Counted from the first letter of the stretch, positions 45,979 to 57,981 are shown. The stretch is 64,000 bases of DNA from Buddleja alternifolia (GCA_019426215.1 CM033399.1:26731022-26795021), one strand, 5' to 3'. The notes: generated by a model not told the origin, from the sequence alone. Numbers and translations: made by a program.

Positions 45979-46292
45979 ATTTAAATAGCAACAGTCACTT
46001 GAGAATATGACTTCAAAGCCTTTATCACAAAATTGACTTATGCTTAATAAATGGTGCTTCAGACCCTCAACAAAATAAACATCACTTATCATGATGTTCC
46101 CCCTATGCATAGTACCTATACCTTTGGTTTTACCTTTGGAGTTGTCACCAAATACAACCTGAGGACCATTGGCAGCTCGATAGTTAATCAGAAGATCTTT
46201 GGAACTAGTCATGTGCCTTGACGATCCACTATCGAAGTACCACACAGATGTATCGATTCTAGCTCTAGGTAGCTGCAATCAAAAGGGAAGTT
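45979..46292 (-). pseudogene. A pol start: protease domain
   Basis: The part of A pol right of B. TSVWYFDSGSSRHMT keeps the catalytic Asp that B has lost. Then FGDNSKGKTKGIGT and VEGLKHHLLSISQFCDKGFEVIF lead into the B insertion site, continuing at 26202 on the minus strand. Confidence 0.85.
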
Positions 46293-47875
46293 CTATTTCT
46301 GTTCAGGTACCCATTGTTGCTTGGGTCCTTTAACATTAGTAACATTGTTAGTTTGGATTAGAACTTTAGGAACCCATATTTGCCTGGTCTTCATTGTAGG
46401 AATACTGGCCTTTTTGGGTTTCACAACATGTTGTGTGCGCTTTTTGGGTGTATAATAATATCCTCGATTATAATGGTAGTCATAATCATAATCATCATAG
46501 TATCGATAATATGATCTTGACTGTCTTGGATATTGACGCTTCTATTTCCTTGGCGCTGGCTCGGGTTGCACTTTTGGTGCTGGACACTTAGCGCTTGATT
46601 CACAGTGGTCAGACTTATCTTTAGCCTTTTGAGCGTTTGGATAGACCCGTCTTTGTGAATCATTTGCCTTAGCCTTACCCTTGCCTGAGTTAGCTAGTTT
46701 TGACTTTCTCATTTGGCCTCTTACCATTGTCGCTGGGTTCATTTTGTGTTTGACCTTGTGAACCTTTCTCAACAAAGATAACACCCTTTCCTTTGTTGTT
46801 CGCCGTAACGTTAGATTTATTAGGTTGTTTACCGAGTTTATCGCATACTAAACCGGTCTTTTCACCAAATAATCTAGTTACTTCAGTCACATTATCCAAC
46901 TTTCTAGAAGCTTTTGACAATGATAGGATGAGCTACTCTAATTTAGCAAGTCTAGCGATCAAATCAGCTTCTCTTTTGACTATTATATCAAGATCGCTTT
47001 TTAATTGAATAATTTCACTCTCAAGCGATTGGTTCTTCTCAATGCACTGTTGCTGAACTTGCAACTCTGCTTTGAGCATTACTTTATCTCTTGTGAGTGA
47101 TGAGATAATAGCGAGATCATTTTGATATATTTTGGCAGCTGCTTGACATTCATTGTAGTATTCTTTGACTTTGTCAAGTAATTCATCATAAGAGAGAGGA
47201 ATAGATAATTCATTGATTACCTCAGGAGACGCTTCATCATCTCTAGCCATGAGACATATGAGCGCTGAGTCATCTAATGGCTCATCATCGTCACTACTCT
47301 CCTCTGATGATTCTAAATCTTCAGGTGCAGATGTTGGTTCTGATTCCGCCAGCAAACCTTGTTGACGAAGGTTGCTCCTGAATTGGTTTCTATCCAAGTA
47401 ATCCTGCCTTGAGGGCTTGGATACATTTGGATAAAGGCAATTTACCTGGTAGTGCCCTGGTTTCCTGCAATTATAACAAAGATTAGTTTTCATCTTTTGT
47501 TCATTTGTTAACCTTGCAATGTGTGGTTTTGAGACCACTAGAGCTAAGAGATTTCGAGTAGACGCTTGGTACTGAACAGGCGCTTGGGGTGAGGGAACAG
47601 CATACTGAGGCGCTTGACAGAGCGTTACGACCAACATTATCCAAATTAGCTCTTCGACGCTCATCTGGAGACCATTCTTGTTTCGGTTTTTCAACGTAAC
47701 CATCTGGAGTGTCTTCCGTGGCTCCAGGTGCTCTTGTGATAACTTTATATATTTTGATTGGCCCATCTGAAATAATATCACATGTCATCATCACATGAAC
47801 AGAGATATGTAAATGCTTTGACTTTCCATGTGTCAAAATTTGACTCAGTCAGTTTGGGAACTTTACAAATGCCAT
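46293..47875 (-). pseudogene. A gag, internally deleted
   Basis: Starts at ATG 47875; a base loss within the first codons shifts to the frame of VPKLTESNFDTWKVKAF. Further shifts give KVITRAPGATEDTPDGYVEK (47501-47836). About 600 bp of capsid are missing relative to B: ANLDNVGRNAL joins directly to the Gln/Pro-rich linker. The zinc knuckle CYNCRKPGHYQVNC, a Ser/Glu-rich patch and the coiled coil are open in 46933-47640. It ends in TAG at 46293-46295, the same gag stop as in B. Confidence 0.85.
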
Positions 47876-47958
47876 GTTTAAAATCTAAAGCAACTGAGTT
47901 TGAAAAAGGATCTAAACAAGTAATTATGCTTGGAAATTTTAAAATTTCAACTTTAACC

Positions 47959-47970
47959 GCTCTGATACCA
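47959..47970 (-). other. A primer binding site
   Basis: TGGTATCAGAGC on the minus strand, two bases from the LTR remnant; canonical initiator tRNA-Met site. Confidence 0.85.
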
Positions 47971-47972
47971 CT

Positions 47973-48068
47973 TTTTGGTCCCAAGTGGCATACGAAAGGG
48001 TCTAGAAAGAAACTTAACAAAAAGTCCTAATTGTCATCATCAAAACATCTAACAAGAAATTCCTAACA
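47973..48068 (-). repeat. A 5' LTR remnant, 96 bp
   Basis: Only the first ~54 bases (TGTTAGGAATTTCTTG...) and the last ~40 bases (CCCTTTCGTATGCCACTTGGG...) of a ~1.5-kb LTR remain. Both termini and the target duplication are kept, so the loss was internal to the LTR, removing promoter and TATA box. Confidence 0.85.
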
Positions 48069-49015
48069 AAAGTTATCAACATATGACACTTAACAAGCCG
48101 GTTGTATACCTATTAACCTTTAGAACCTAAGTTCAAAGAATCAATCAGTAGATTGATCTTTGAAGCACTTATGCTATCAGACCGGCTTCCACTACTTGTC
48201 AAGATTTCTTGACTTACGTCAAACCCCCCGTCAAAATTTTTGTCTCGAAGTGTATAGAACCTGCGTTCATAGGTTTACAAGTTTACTTGTCTATTCATTT
48301 TAACTGCTAGTGGTGTTTATGTTTATCGAGTTCCTAGTTTTCATTACTATCCTTATTCTTTTATAAAAGAACTCCTTCACCTTGAAGGTAAGATATTATG
48401 AAATGATCCTTTCCGTTCCATGGTGTAACGAACACGAGAATACTCGCAAACATAAGACAAGAGGATCCATTACCTCAATTGCTCTCATTATTTGCTTGGA
48501 CACAAGCAATAGCTTTCACATCCTTGATATGTGTGGTTTCCATGTTCACATCCAATGTGATCATTTCAGGGTTACACTTATTATTCTATATCTTTTAGAT
48601 TAATACGTTCGCCTAGGTTATTACCCTGGCCACTAGATCAATGTATACATTCGTTGTACGATATGAGTCAAGTGTAGTGAAGATAACATGTCATAAGAAT
48701 TAATTGCAGAACTATAAACAATAAAAACATTTTAATAAAAACTTGGATCTCTACCCATAAACCAAGGTGGAGTAAAACATGGTTCATAACATTAATTCAA
48801 AAACATGGTAAACATTCTTCAAAAACATTGTCTCATAATTTAAAAAATGACAAATAAATGATTTCTTGTCCTTCAGCCTCAGCCGTGAAAAACGCCTCCT
48901 TGGCATCTTCAAGACTATGAGCTCATTCTTTGTTCCTTGCTTCTTCCCACCATCTACAATCCATAGCATAAGTGAGTACCTTAACAGTGTCATAACACTT
49001 AAGAAGCACAGTTAA
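48069..49015 (-). other. C internal noncoding region, gag-proximal part
   Basis: DNA between the A insertion and the gag stop of C; aligns with about 56145-57065 of D. No pol domain on either strand. Together with 15658-16436 it forms the ~1.7-kb post-gag region. Confidence 0.65.
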
Positions 49016-49843
49016 CTAATAAGTTAACTTTACAACAAATATACCTTTAGTGCGCTCACAAAGAGGCTCGGGGCATTGCTCTTTCCAGTGTCCCTTCTTC
49101 TTGCAGTTAAAACATTTCCCACTTTTCCCTTTGACTTTCTTGATACCGTCCTTTGCTTGCGGTTCGTTGCCCTTCTTCTTCTTCTTTCCTTTCTTGTTAC
49201 TTAAAGCGGGAGATGAAGAAGTGTCAGCAAGCAGCACAAGTTTAGCCTTCTTGACCGTTGCCTCAGCAGTGCACAACATATCCAATAACTCATGAAGAGT
49301 GGCAACCAGTTGGTTCATGTTAAAATTCACTACGAACTGATCGTAGACAGGAGAGAGCGACTGAAGTACTCAATCAATAGCCAAGTCAGGATTTATCGGC
49401 ACTTCCATATCGTTGAGTTTCTTCACCAAGGCAATCATTCTCAACACATGGTCAGCAACCGATGTTCCTTCAGTCCTACGAGCTCTAAATAACTCACGAG
49501 AGATAGTGAACCTCTCACTACGTATCTTAACGCCGTACAACTCTTCTACCGCAGTAACGATTTCTGATGCGTGTTCCACAGTCTCAGATTACCTCTACAA
49601 CTCATTAGTTATGGAGGCAAGAATGAGACAACGCACATAGATATCGTCTTTCCGCCATTTCCCATGCACATCACGAGCAGCTTTTGGAGCACTTGCCTCA
49701 GGTGCAGGCTCAATAGGCTGAGTTAAGACATAGTCAAGACTTTCAGATTGCAGCACAATCTTAAGGTAGCGATACCAATCAGGGAAGTTCGGTCCATTTA
49801 GCTTATTAGTTTGAAGGATTAGCGAGAGTCGAGTTTTAGCCAT
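49016..49843 (-). pseudogene. C copia gag, nearly complete
   Basis: A single 276-codon frame from ATG 49843 to 49016. It is broken only by point stops: TAG and TAA near 49595-49603, where D reads Gln, and TGA near 49371, where D reads Leu. N-terminus TNKLNGPNFPDWYRYLKIVL, capsid core (SRELFRARRTEGTSVADHVL), Lys-rich linker and an intact CCHC knuckle CFNCKKKGHWKEQC at the C-terminus. It is clearly related to E1 gag. After the knuckle the protein ends with no pol fused or downstream. Confidence 0.85.
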
Positions 49844-52293
49844 TTAACTATTATTTTGCGAAAATGGAAAAATATTAGCATTCAATCATAGATTATATCC
49901 ACAAAAAATTTATGGAAATTTTAACTTCACATGTGCTCCCACTGCTTTTCGATTTCCAACACCCCACTGACATAAAGACGGGAAATTGAATAATTTCCGG
50001 TGGGCTCGAGTGTCAAATGTCCCAACCTCATTCCACGACTCATCATCAATGGGCGGTAACATTGAACAGGCACAACGGCCCCATCCACATCCAGGTGGTT
50101 CTCGAGATGTTTGCCTCACATTTCATGTACATCCCGAGAACACGATGCAACCGTCACTAGTCTGCGTTTAAGTCCGACCCATCAAATTCTCATGCAATAA
50201 CAGCAGCTAGGTGGTCCCATGACTCATGGTCAACTCCTCAGCGACTGACACCCGTGTGCACTTCTAGTATGATCGCATATCATAGTAAAAGTCCTAGTTG
50301 TGAGATTACGACACTAAACTTGCCACCATCCCACGACTCATGGTCAATGATGATAAGTCGCGCTATTCCCTCTCACATCTAATGATGGAGGGCACTAGAC
50401 CTAATCAAGGGGCTTCTGGGTCCCCCGATTTATCCATTTAGGGACTTAATATGGATTAGGGATTTTTCACATACAAGGTCTCACAATTTTTCAATTATTT
50501 ATCTTTCTTAGGTGATCATGCAATACAGCATAGCATATATAAGATACTAACGATAAATAACAACAAGCATGCCATATATGTAAAAGCGGTAAGTGTGATC
50601 TTAGTCAAGCCAATCCGAAAACACCCCGAGCCATCAAGGTGTTGAAAAATCTAATCTAAGGACCCGGACCCTACACTAAGGTCTTCATAGCTCCTCGAGC
50701 TTGAACGTCTCCATCATCATCTTCAAGACGTCTTCGTCTTCGTCTTCAAACTACAACAATACAATAAAAAAAGAAACCACACCCTCTCATGTACATAAAA
50801 ATGAAAACTTGGCACACAGGCCTCAAATTAAAACGACTAGTCTGTGGCTCGACCCGGATCACCATATAATCACATAATACATGCTCGCATCATGAAACAT
50901 AAATTTACCATATTTAATTAAAGATAATCTAATTAAATTAGTGGACCAATTAATTATTTTCTAAAATCAAATTTCACAAGATCACATGGAAAATCACAAT
51001 TCTCCATTAAAACAAAATTAATTCAACTTCAAAAACTCTAATATTATTCTATTCTAGGAATCAATTAATATCATATTAATTTTCCAAGAATTAAATAATA
51101 AATACAAGTTTTGAAAAACAATGAAAAAGTCAACTGTTCCATTTAATCCGAAAAAAGCCAATTTCAAATATCACTTAGTTTTATTCAATTTCCAAAGTCC
51201 ATAAAAGACCAATTTTATCTCATACTTGGAATTCAAATAAAACTCATATTCTTTGAATGTCCGTGAAGAAATCCACTTCTTCATAATTATAAAAGCCCCA
51301 AGATTTTAAAAAACTCAATTTCACTTTAATATTGAAAGTCAATAAAATATCAATTTTATTTCGTCTTTTCAAAATTTAAATGAAAATTCATACTTTGGAA
51401 AAACATGAAGAAATCCATTTCTTCAAAGAGAGGCCAATATAAAAATTCAATTTTATTCTAATTTTGAAAGTAAATAAAATATCACTTTTATTTCGTCCTT
51501 TCAAAATATAAATAAAACAATCATTTTTTTTTCAAAAATCCATGAAGAAGCCTATTTTCAAAAACTCAATTTTTATTTTAATCTCGAAAGTCAATAAAAT
51601 ACTAATTTTATTTTGTCCTTTCAAAATTTAATTAAAAGCCCATGTTTTTTAAAAGTCCAATTTTAGGTTCAAACCCAAAATATATTCAATTGCATTTAAA
51701 CCCAAAACATAAAATCAGAAAAATAACCCAAAAGGGTCAAATTGCAATTTACCAAAAATTTTAAAAAAAACCCTAGGGTTTAACCCTAGGTGGGCCGCCA
51801 CACAGGCAAACCTAATTAGGATAACACAGTCACAGGCAACGGCGACAGCGTGTCATGCAGTCGTCGTCACCGGCAACTGCACGAACAGGTCGGCGGTTGT
51901 TCGCATGGGTTGCGCATGCAGCGCAGTCGCTATTGCTTGTTTTATGCACATGCGGCGAACACGCTGCTCGAGCAGCATACTGTGACTGCGATCCGTCGCC
52001 ATCATCATGCGCCATCGTATGAACGGCGGCTGTTCGACGTCTTCTCTGCCAAGTCCGAACAGTAGCTATTAGCACAATCCAAATTTCCAAGTCCTCAGAT
52101 TTATCAAAAACGCATTTCACAAATTAATCGAAAAATACATTTTTCAGATCCAAATAAATTTTCAGATTTAAACGATTTTAATCGTTCCAGAAATAAAATC
52201 AAAAAATCCAATCCATTTTACAGGCAATAAAATAAAATTTAAAGCATATAAACATAAACACATACAAAGAATCCGAGCCATGTCAAAACCATG
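49844..52293 (-). other. C leader, noncoding, with repeats and GC island
   Basis: About 2.45 kb between PBS and gag. From gag outward: a part conserved with D (49844-51120), a tandem array of hairpin-forming units (51190-51660), a CCCTAGGGTTT-type segment, a GC-rich island (about 51790-52070), and an AT-rich part up to the PBS. No ORF is conserved with D. Confidence 0.65.
51190..51660 (-). repeat. Hairpin-forming tandem repeats in C leader
   Basis: Four imperfect units about 115-145 bases apart, each with a core like GAAAGTCAATAAAATA followed by the complementary ATTTTATTTCGTCCTTTC. The arms AATAAAAT/ATTTTATT and GAAAG/CTTTC can pair. D has five units. Confidence 0.7.
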
Positions 52294-52305
52294 GCTCTGA
52301 TACCA
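52294..52305 (-). other. C primer binding site
   Basis: TGGTATCAGAGC on the minus strand, one base from the 5' LTR. Confidence 0.85.
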
Positions 52306-52306
52306 C

Positions 52307-53529
52307 TATTGGGATCGACAGTAAACCCCCGGGGACGCCGGCGCAGCGGAAGGTATAAATTTAAAAATTAAGCAGCATCCCCGAAATTACGGCTAGGTAG
52401 ACATGGTACCATCAGATTCAAAAACTATCCTAGAGGAAAGTTTATTCGTGTTTACCTCTTGCAGACCAAAAATCGGCAACGTCCTTTTAAGCAACTCCCT
52501 GCTACACCTCTCCGGATGGATTTGCCTTAGCGCTCAAAGTGTTGCGCCTCTAAGTTTATCAACACCTTAGCTCGTACCCTCGATTATCTACACTAGTGCT
52601 AGCAAGGAGAATATCAAATCTTGGCTTATGAGAAATCGGTAGGAATATATTTTGGTGTTCTTCGTACTCAACACAAGAGTTGGAAAAATTTCTTGTGAAA
52701 AGGTGGAAGAGAAAAGATGGAGAGAATAATCCACAATCTAAATTTTATAGAATGAAAAATAGACTTGTGAAAATTCAATTACGGTTGATTAGGTTATGAA
52801 ATAAAATATATATAGGTTATCAAGCCCTTACTATAAAGGAGCTTTGAGCGAGGGTGGGAGGCTGAGGGTTGCTTTTTATTACATTACGTCGCGTCGAGTC
52901 AAAGGTTCTTTCTTACGTACGTAATGAAAGGGCACGTTCTCCTGAAACTATCTGGATCATTCATCAAAGCCCAACCAAGTTTCATGAGGAAAGCGTCATT
53001 CATCGCTGCCATTCACCTGTCAACTACTATTCCCTGTCTTCAACACCTCCCTCCCGGCCCGAAAAAATCGATCCTTTTTTTTCCAGTAACCAATCATAGG
53101 TCCCGCTAATCTAAAGCAACGCATCAATCTTGTCACACTTGACGAAGCCATTGCCAATCTTTCCCTCTTCTTTCCAAAAATACTAACCGCTGACACTCAT
53201 TATGTTAGCCGCATAAGTCAGTAGAGCGTATGCTAGGAAATATAGGGTAAGAGTCCACAAAATATGAAAACTCTCACACACTTCAAAAACACCTAATAGG
53301 CATCTATATATATGTATATATTAAATTTTATATTAAGACTCATTCCATCTTTATTCTCTTCTATAGTTAATTAGATCCACTAATCAACAAACAAGATCTT
53401 TCCATATATTTGAGATCCTTCCCAAGTATATAAGATTTATCCAAATAAGATATTTTCATAAAATTAGTCAACTAATTAAATAGAATAGATCTTACCATAT
53501 CTATAATATTTATCCTAATATATAATTAT
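52307..53529 (-). repeat. C 5' LTR, truncated and carrying an insert
   Basis: Aligns with the first ~850 bases of 13390-15646 (+ orientation) up to the point where the D LTR begins at 53530. The rest of this LTR is not found right of D. The terminal TG has become TA. A 424-bp unrelated insert lies at 52817-53240. Confidence 0.8.
52817..53240. other. Foreign insert in C 5' LTR, possibly organellar
   Basis: 424 bp with no counterpart in the other three LTR copies, more GC-rich and less repetitive than its surroundings, flanked by TATAGG on both sides (52811-52816, 53241-53246). It lacks terminal inverted repeats, LTR ends or a poly-A tail. The base composition is like plant mitochondrial intergenic DNA; that origin is a guess. 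The short ORFs inside are unrecognised. Confidence 0.4.
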
Positions 53530-55368
53530 TGTTGGGATCTATGGTACAACCCCCGGGAACGCCGGCGTAGCGGAAGGTATAAATTTAAAAATTAAAGCGG
53601 CATCCCCAAAATTAGGGCTAAGTAGACATGGTACCATCGGATTCAAAATTATCCTAAAGATTAGTTTACTCGTGTTTACCTTTTGAAGACCAAAAATCAG
53701 CAATGTCTTTTTAAGCAACTCCCTGCTACACCACTCCAGATGGATTTGCCTTAGCGCCCCAAGCATTGCGCCTCTAAGTGTATCCACACCTTAGCTCGTA
53801 CCCTCAATTATCTCCATCAGTGCTAGCAAGGAGAATATCAAATCTTGGCTTTATGAGAAGTGGGTAGGAATATATTTAGTGTTCTTCATACTCAACACAT
53901 GAGTTGGAAGAAATAGATGTGAAAGAGTTGGAGGAGAAAAAGATGGAGAGAATAGTCCACAATCCAAATTGTAGAGAATAAAAAATTGACTTGCGAAAAT
54001 TCAATTAGGTTATGGAATAAAATATCAATACATATATATATAGGGTGAGAGTCCACAAAATATAGAAACTCTCACACCGACCAAAAATGCCTAAAATAGG
54101 CGTCTATATATATATATATATATATATATATTACATTTAAGACTCCTTCCATCTTTTTTCTCTTCCATAGTTAATTAGATCCACTAATTAATTAATTAGT
54201 CTTTCTCAATTTAATAATCTAATATTAAATTATAAGACTATCATTAATTAAGACCACTTAATTAATTTATTCCTTTTTCCGAATAATTAACTCAATTAAT
54301 TAATCCCTCCATTAATTCACAAAGAATTAACTTAGCTAATAGGTACCACACTAAGTATTGTGTATGACCCATTAGGCTCATTAACAAGCTAACAATAAGT
54401 TCTTCCATAGGCTAGATTAATTATTCATAATAATTAACAAGACATTGGATTAATTTCACCAATTAACCCAAAGCACCTATTGGTCATTGGTTCGATGTCT
54501 AGCAACGTCGCCATGACTTCCTAGATGTTAACGATGAAAATGCAAACCTATCGAGACTTCGATTTTTGTGTGAGTCGAATCCCTCCATCTTTTTCCCGTC
54601 CAAGACCTAGGGTTTGGCGATGGTCGAAACCCAGTAGCCTCGAAAACTATGACTATATTGGTTCGACTAATGATCCAGTCTTCTAAGCAAGTATCACCAA
54701 TCCCTCTTATAAGACAATGCTCTGGCCAGAGACTTTTCGATCATTTAGCCTCACTCAACAGCATAGGAAATAGAGGGTTCTCGTGACCTTGGATGAATCC
54801 CCTCTGACTGTCAATTGTTCCACTGTACTACCAGACGATACCCAACATACACGCCGTATGACTCTCTTTGAGTGCACATGCATATCAAAGCAGAGTGGGT
54901 AGTACCCTCTCCAATAACATCTTAGGTCTAAGGACTATTTCACACTACGAAACCAAAGGACTCCAAGTTCGACAGCACCAACTTGGAATCCTTGCGTGGC
55001 TGTTTAATTCCATACCAAGTATGAATCTACATACATGTATTGCCATACAAGCCATCGACAATGGAACACGTCAACATCTTGGGAGAGTGTACATGCATGA
55101 ACAAGTCTTGGTGAGGTGAGTGATGTCCCACATCTCATTTCCTCTATGACTTGGAACGTGTTTAGGATTACAGTCTTTTAAAGCATGCCATATGTATTCC
55201 GACCGCTTCCCTAACCATATGTAATCCATGGGATCTTTATCTATACTAACACTAGTTATAACAATAAAGAAGCACTTCGTAAAAGATTTGATATATTTTA
55301 AACGATAAAACTGACACAGTGTTAATGTTCAAGCCAACAGATGGCTCGTTGGGCACATAACACTATCA
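53530..55368 (-). repeat. D 3' LTR
   Basis: 1,839 bp, TGTTGGGATCT ... AACACTATCA in + orientation. It lacks about 350 bases present in the D 5' LTR and in C, between two copies of CCACTAAT, suggesting a repeat-mediated deletion near 54185. TA runs at 54107-54132. Confidence 0.85.
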
Positions 55369-55370
55369 AT

Positions 55371-55379
55371 CTCCCACTA
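55371..55379 (-). other. D polypurine tract
   Basis: TAGTGGGAG on the minus strand, two bases before the 3' LTR; one base different from C and E1. Confidence 0.7.
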
Positions 55380-57065
55380 GCCCAAGAGCGTACCGTTCCC
55401 ACACAGGTCCATCATCCAGATGACGTATTGATCACAGCTACTACTCAAGGGTTTTGGTAAAAGAGGTTTGCCATGTTTCCACCGAGTTGACTTTGTTCCA
55501 CTCGAACGTAGACTCTGATCAAATTAGCTCTAAGATTATTCGCCACTAGGTATGTCTAGATAGTAGGTGAGACCTCTGCTCCCTTTTAAGAGCTTACACG
55601 TTTATCGATAATCATAGTACTTATGTACTTGATATTCGATTGGTAGAACCTCATAGGTTCTTCTATCTAACTACCTTTTATCACCGCATTCTTATGCGTG
55701 ACTTAAATGGTAGAGTTAGCCTCTGTCTCTTCTCAAGAGATTTCCTCAGCCTTTACTTTCCCATTTGGCATAAGATAAATCTCCGATCATCACTTAAGTT
55801 CTTATCTTAAGATTAGATCTTCGTATTGTTTATCTAATGAACAACACCAATCAAGGATCAAATAGGGGTTCAACTATATATATGAGATGTATCAGTCAAC
55901 ACCAATTTTAACTCATAGATTTGCATCTACCTTTCGGTTATGCTTTACAGGAAGATTTACCTTTTAACTCTTCCATGTTGAGCTTGGTCAACATAACATC
56001 TATGTGTTCGGACAGGAAAGGATTATGGAAACCCAATGGCCCGCACATATTGCTATATATGTGCAATTGGGGCGCCTTTCCTTTTCAAGTCCATTTTAAA
56101 AATTGAGATGATGATCACATGTACGCTACTCATGCAACGTTACCAACACGTGACACTTAACAAGCCGGTTGTATACCTATTAACCTTTAGAATTTGGGTT
56201 CAGAAAAGATTCAATCAAAGATTGATCTTTTAAGCACTTATGCTTTTACGCCGGTTTCCACTATCTGTCAAGATTTCTTAACTTCGTCATATCCACCGTT
56301 AGCATTTTTTGGCTCGAAGGATATGGAACTTGCGTTCATTGGTTTATAGGTTTACTACTCTATTTATTCTAACTACCAGTGGTGTTTATGTTTATCGAGT
56401 CCCTAATTTTCATTACTATCCTCATTCTTTCATAGAAGAAACCCTTCACCTTGAAGGTAGGATATTATGAAATGATAATGAACACGAGGTTACTTGTAAA
56501 CACAAAACCAGAGGATCCATTATCCTCAATTGCTCCCACTGTTTCCTTGGACACAAACAATACCTTTTACATCCTAGATGTGTGTCGCATCTAATGTGAT
56601 CATTTCAGGGTTACACTTATTATTCTATGTCTAATAGATTAATATATATTTTCCAAGGTTATTACCTCGATAATTAGATCAATGTATACAGTTGTTGTGC
56701 AATATCAGTCAAGTGTATTGAAGATAGCATGTCTCAAGAATTAATTGCAGAACCATAAATAACAAAAATGCATTTTAATAAAAACTTGAATCTCCACCCA
56801 TAAACCAAGGTGGAGTTAAAGATGGTTCAAAACATTAATTCAAAAACATGATAAAGCATTCTTCAAAAATATTGTCTCATAAAACGGAAAAAGTAAATGA
56901 TTTCTGTGTCCTTCAGACTCAGTTGTGAAAAATGCCTCCTTGGCATCTTCAGGACTACGACTTCATTTATTTTGTTCCTTGCCTCTTCCCACCATCTGCA
57001 ATCCATTGCATAAGTGAGTTCGATAACAGTGTCATAACACTTAAGAAGTACAATTAACTAACAGG
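55380..57065 (-). other. D internal noncoding region between gag and PPT
   Basis: About 1.7 kb with no protease, integrase, RT or RNase H trace on either strand. It is uninterrupted here, so it shows what the two separated parts of C looked like before A inserted. The empty A target site lies near 56140. Confidence 0.7.
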
Positions 57066-57899
57066 TTAACTTTTCAACAAATGTATCTTTAGTGCGCTCA
57101 TGAGGAGGCTCAGGGCATTGATCTTTCCAGTGTCCCCTTTTCTTGCAGTTAAAACATTTCCCACTTTTCCCCTTGACTTTCTTGTTACCGTATTATGCTT
57201 GCAGTTCGTTGCCCTTCTTTTTCTTCTTCTTCTTTCCCTTCTTGCTTTTCTTATCACCAAAAGCGGGAGATGAAGAAGTGTCAGCAAGCAGCACAAGCTT
57301 ACCTTCTTGATTGTTGCCCTAGCAGAGCGCAACATGTCCAATAACTCAGGAAGAGTGGCAACCAATTGGTTCATGTTGAAAGTCACTACGAACTAATCAT
57401 AGGCAGGAGAGAGCGACTGAAGTACTAAATCAATAGCCAAATCAGGATTTATCGGCACCTCCATGTCATTAAGTTTGTTCACCAAGGCAATCATTCTCAA
57501 GACATGGTCGGTGATCGATGTTTCTTCAGTCATGCGAGCTCTGAATTACTCGCGAGAGATAGCGAACCTCTCACGGCGTGTCTTAATGTCGTACAGCTCT
57601 GCCAGTGCAAGGATGATTTTCAATGCGTGTTCCACTGTCTCAGACTGCCTCTGCAACTCATTAGTCATGGAGGTAAGAATGAGACAACGCACATAGATAT
57701 CATCTTTGCGCCATTTCTCATGCACATCACGAGCAGCCCTTGGAGCACTTGCCTCAGGTGCAGGCTCAATAGGCTGAGTTAAGACATAATTAAAACTTTC
57801 AGATTGCAGCACAATCTTAAGGTTGCGATACCAATCCAGGAAGTCCGGGCCATTTAGCTTATTAATTTAAAGGATTACCGAGAGTGAAGTTTTAGCCAT
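57066..57899 (-). pseudogene. D copia gag, broken
   Basis: Starts at ATG 57899 (MAKTSLSVIL), in line with the C start; TAA follows at codon 11, where C and E1 read Gln or Thr. Open stretch 57546-57812, then a TAA, then the capsid core continues (FRARMTEE; FNMNQLVATLPELLDML) to a frameshift near 57310. The zinc knuckle at about 57110-57160 (the CCHC Cys and His codons are still visible) is out of frame. More decayed than the C gag. Confidence 0.8.
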
Positions 57900-57981
57900 T
57901 TGGCTGTTACTTTACGAAAACGGAAAAAAAATATTAGCATTCAATCATAGAGTATATCCACATGAAATTATGGAAATTTTA

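Larger units (their letters stand above)
16437..48068 (-). mobile_element. A: Sirevirus-like copia retrotransposon with third ORF (discontinuous)
   Basis: Minus-strand element. Own DNA is 16437-26202 and 45979-48068, about 11.9 kb before B split its pol. Order is a collapsed 5' LTR (47973-48068), PBS, gag, pol, a large third ORF, PPT and 3' LTR (16437-17962). A third ORF after pol and a long gag with coiled coil are features of Sirevirus copia elements. Target duplication is AACGT at left (16432-16436) and AAAGT at right (48069-48073), one base different. The homologous uninterrupted site is visible in D near 56140. Confidence 0.9.
13390..53529 (-). mobile_element. C: gag-only copia retrotransposon (discontinuous)
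   Basis: Minus-strand element. Own DNA is 13390-16436 and 48069-53529; A lies between. Read on the minus strand it is 5' LTR (remaining 52307-53529), PBS, 2.4-kb leader, gag, about 1.7 kb noncoding, PPT and 3' LTR (13390-15646). No protease, integrase or RT is present, and none is present in its relative D, so the family looks non-autonomous by design. The 5-bp target on the left is GATGA (13385-13389); the right side was lost. D is inserted in its 5' LTR. Confidence 0.8.

Noticed and set aside
52869..53109. Overlapping ORFs in the 424-bp insert as a gene
   Set aside because: No start context, no recognised domain, insert too short; kept only as unexplained DNA.
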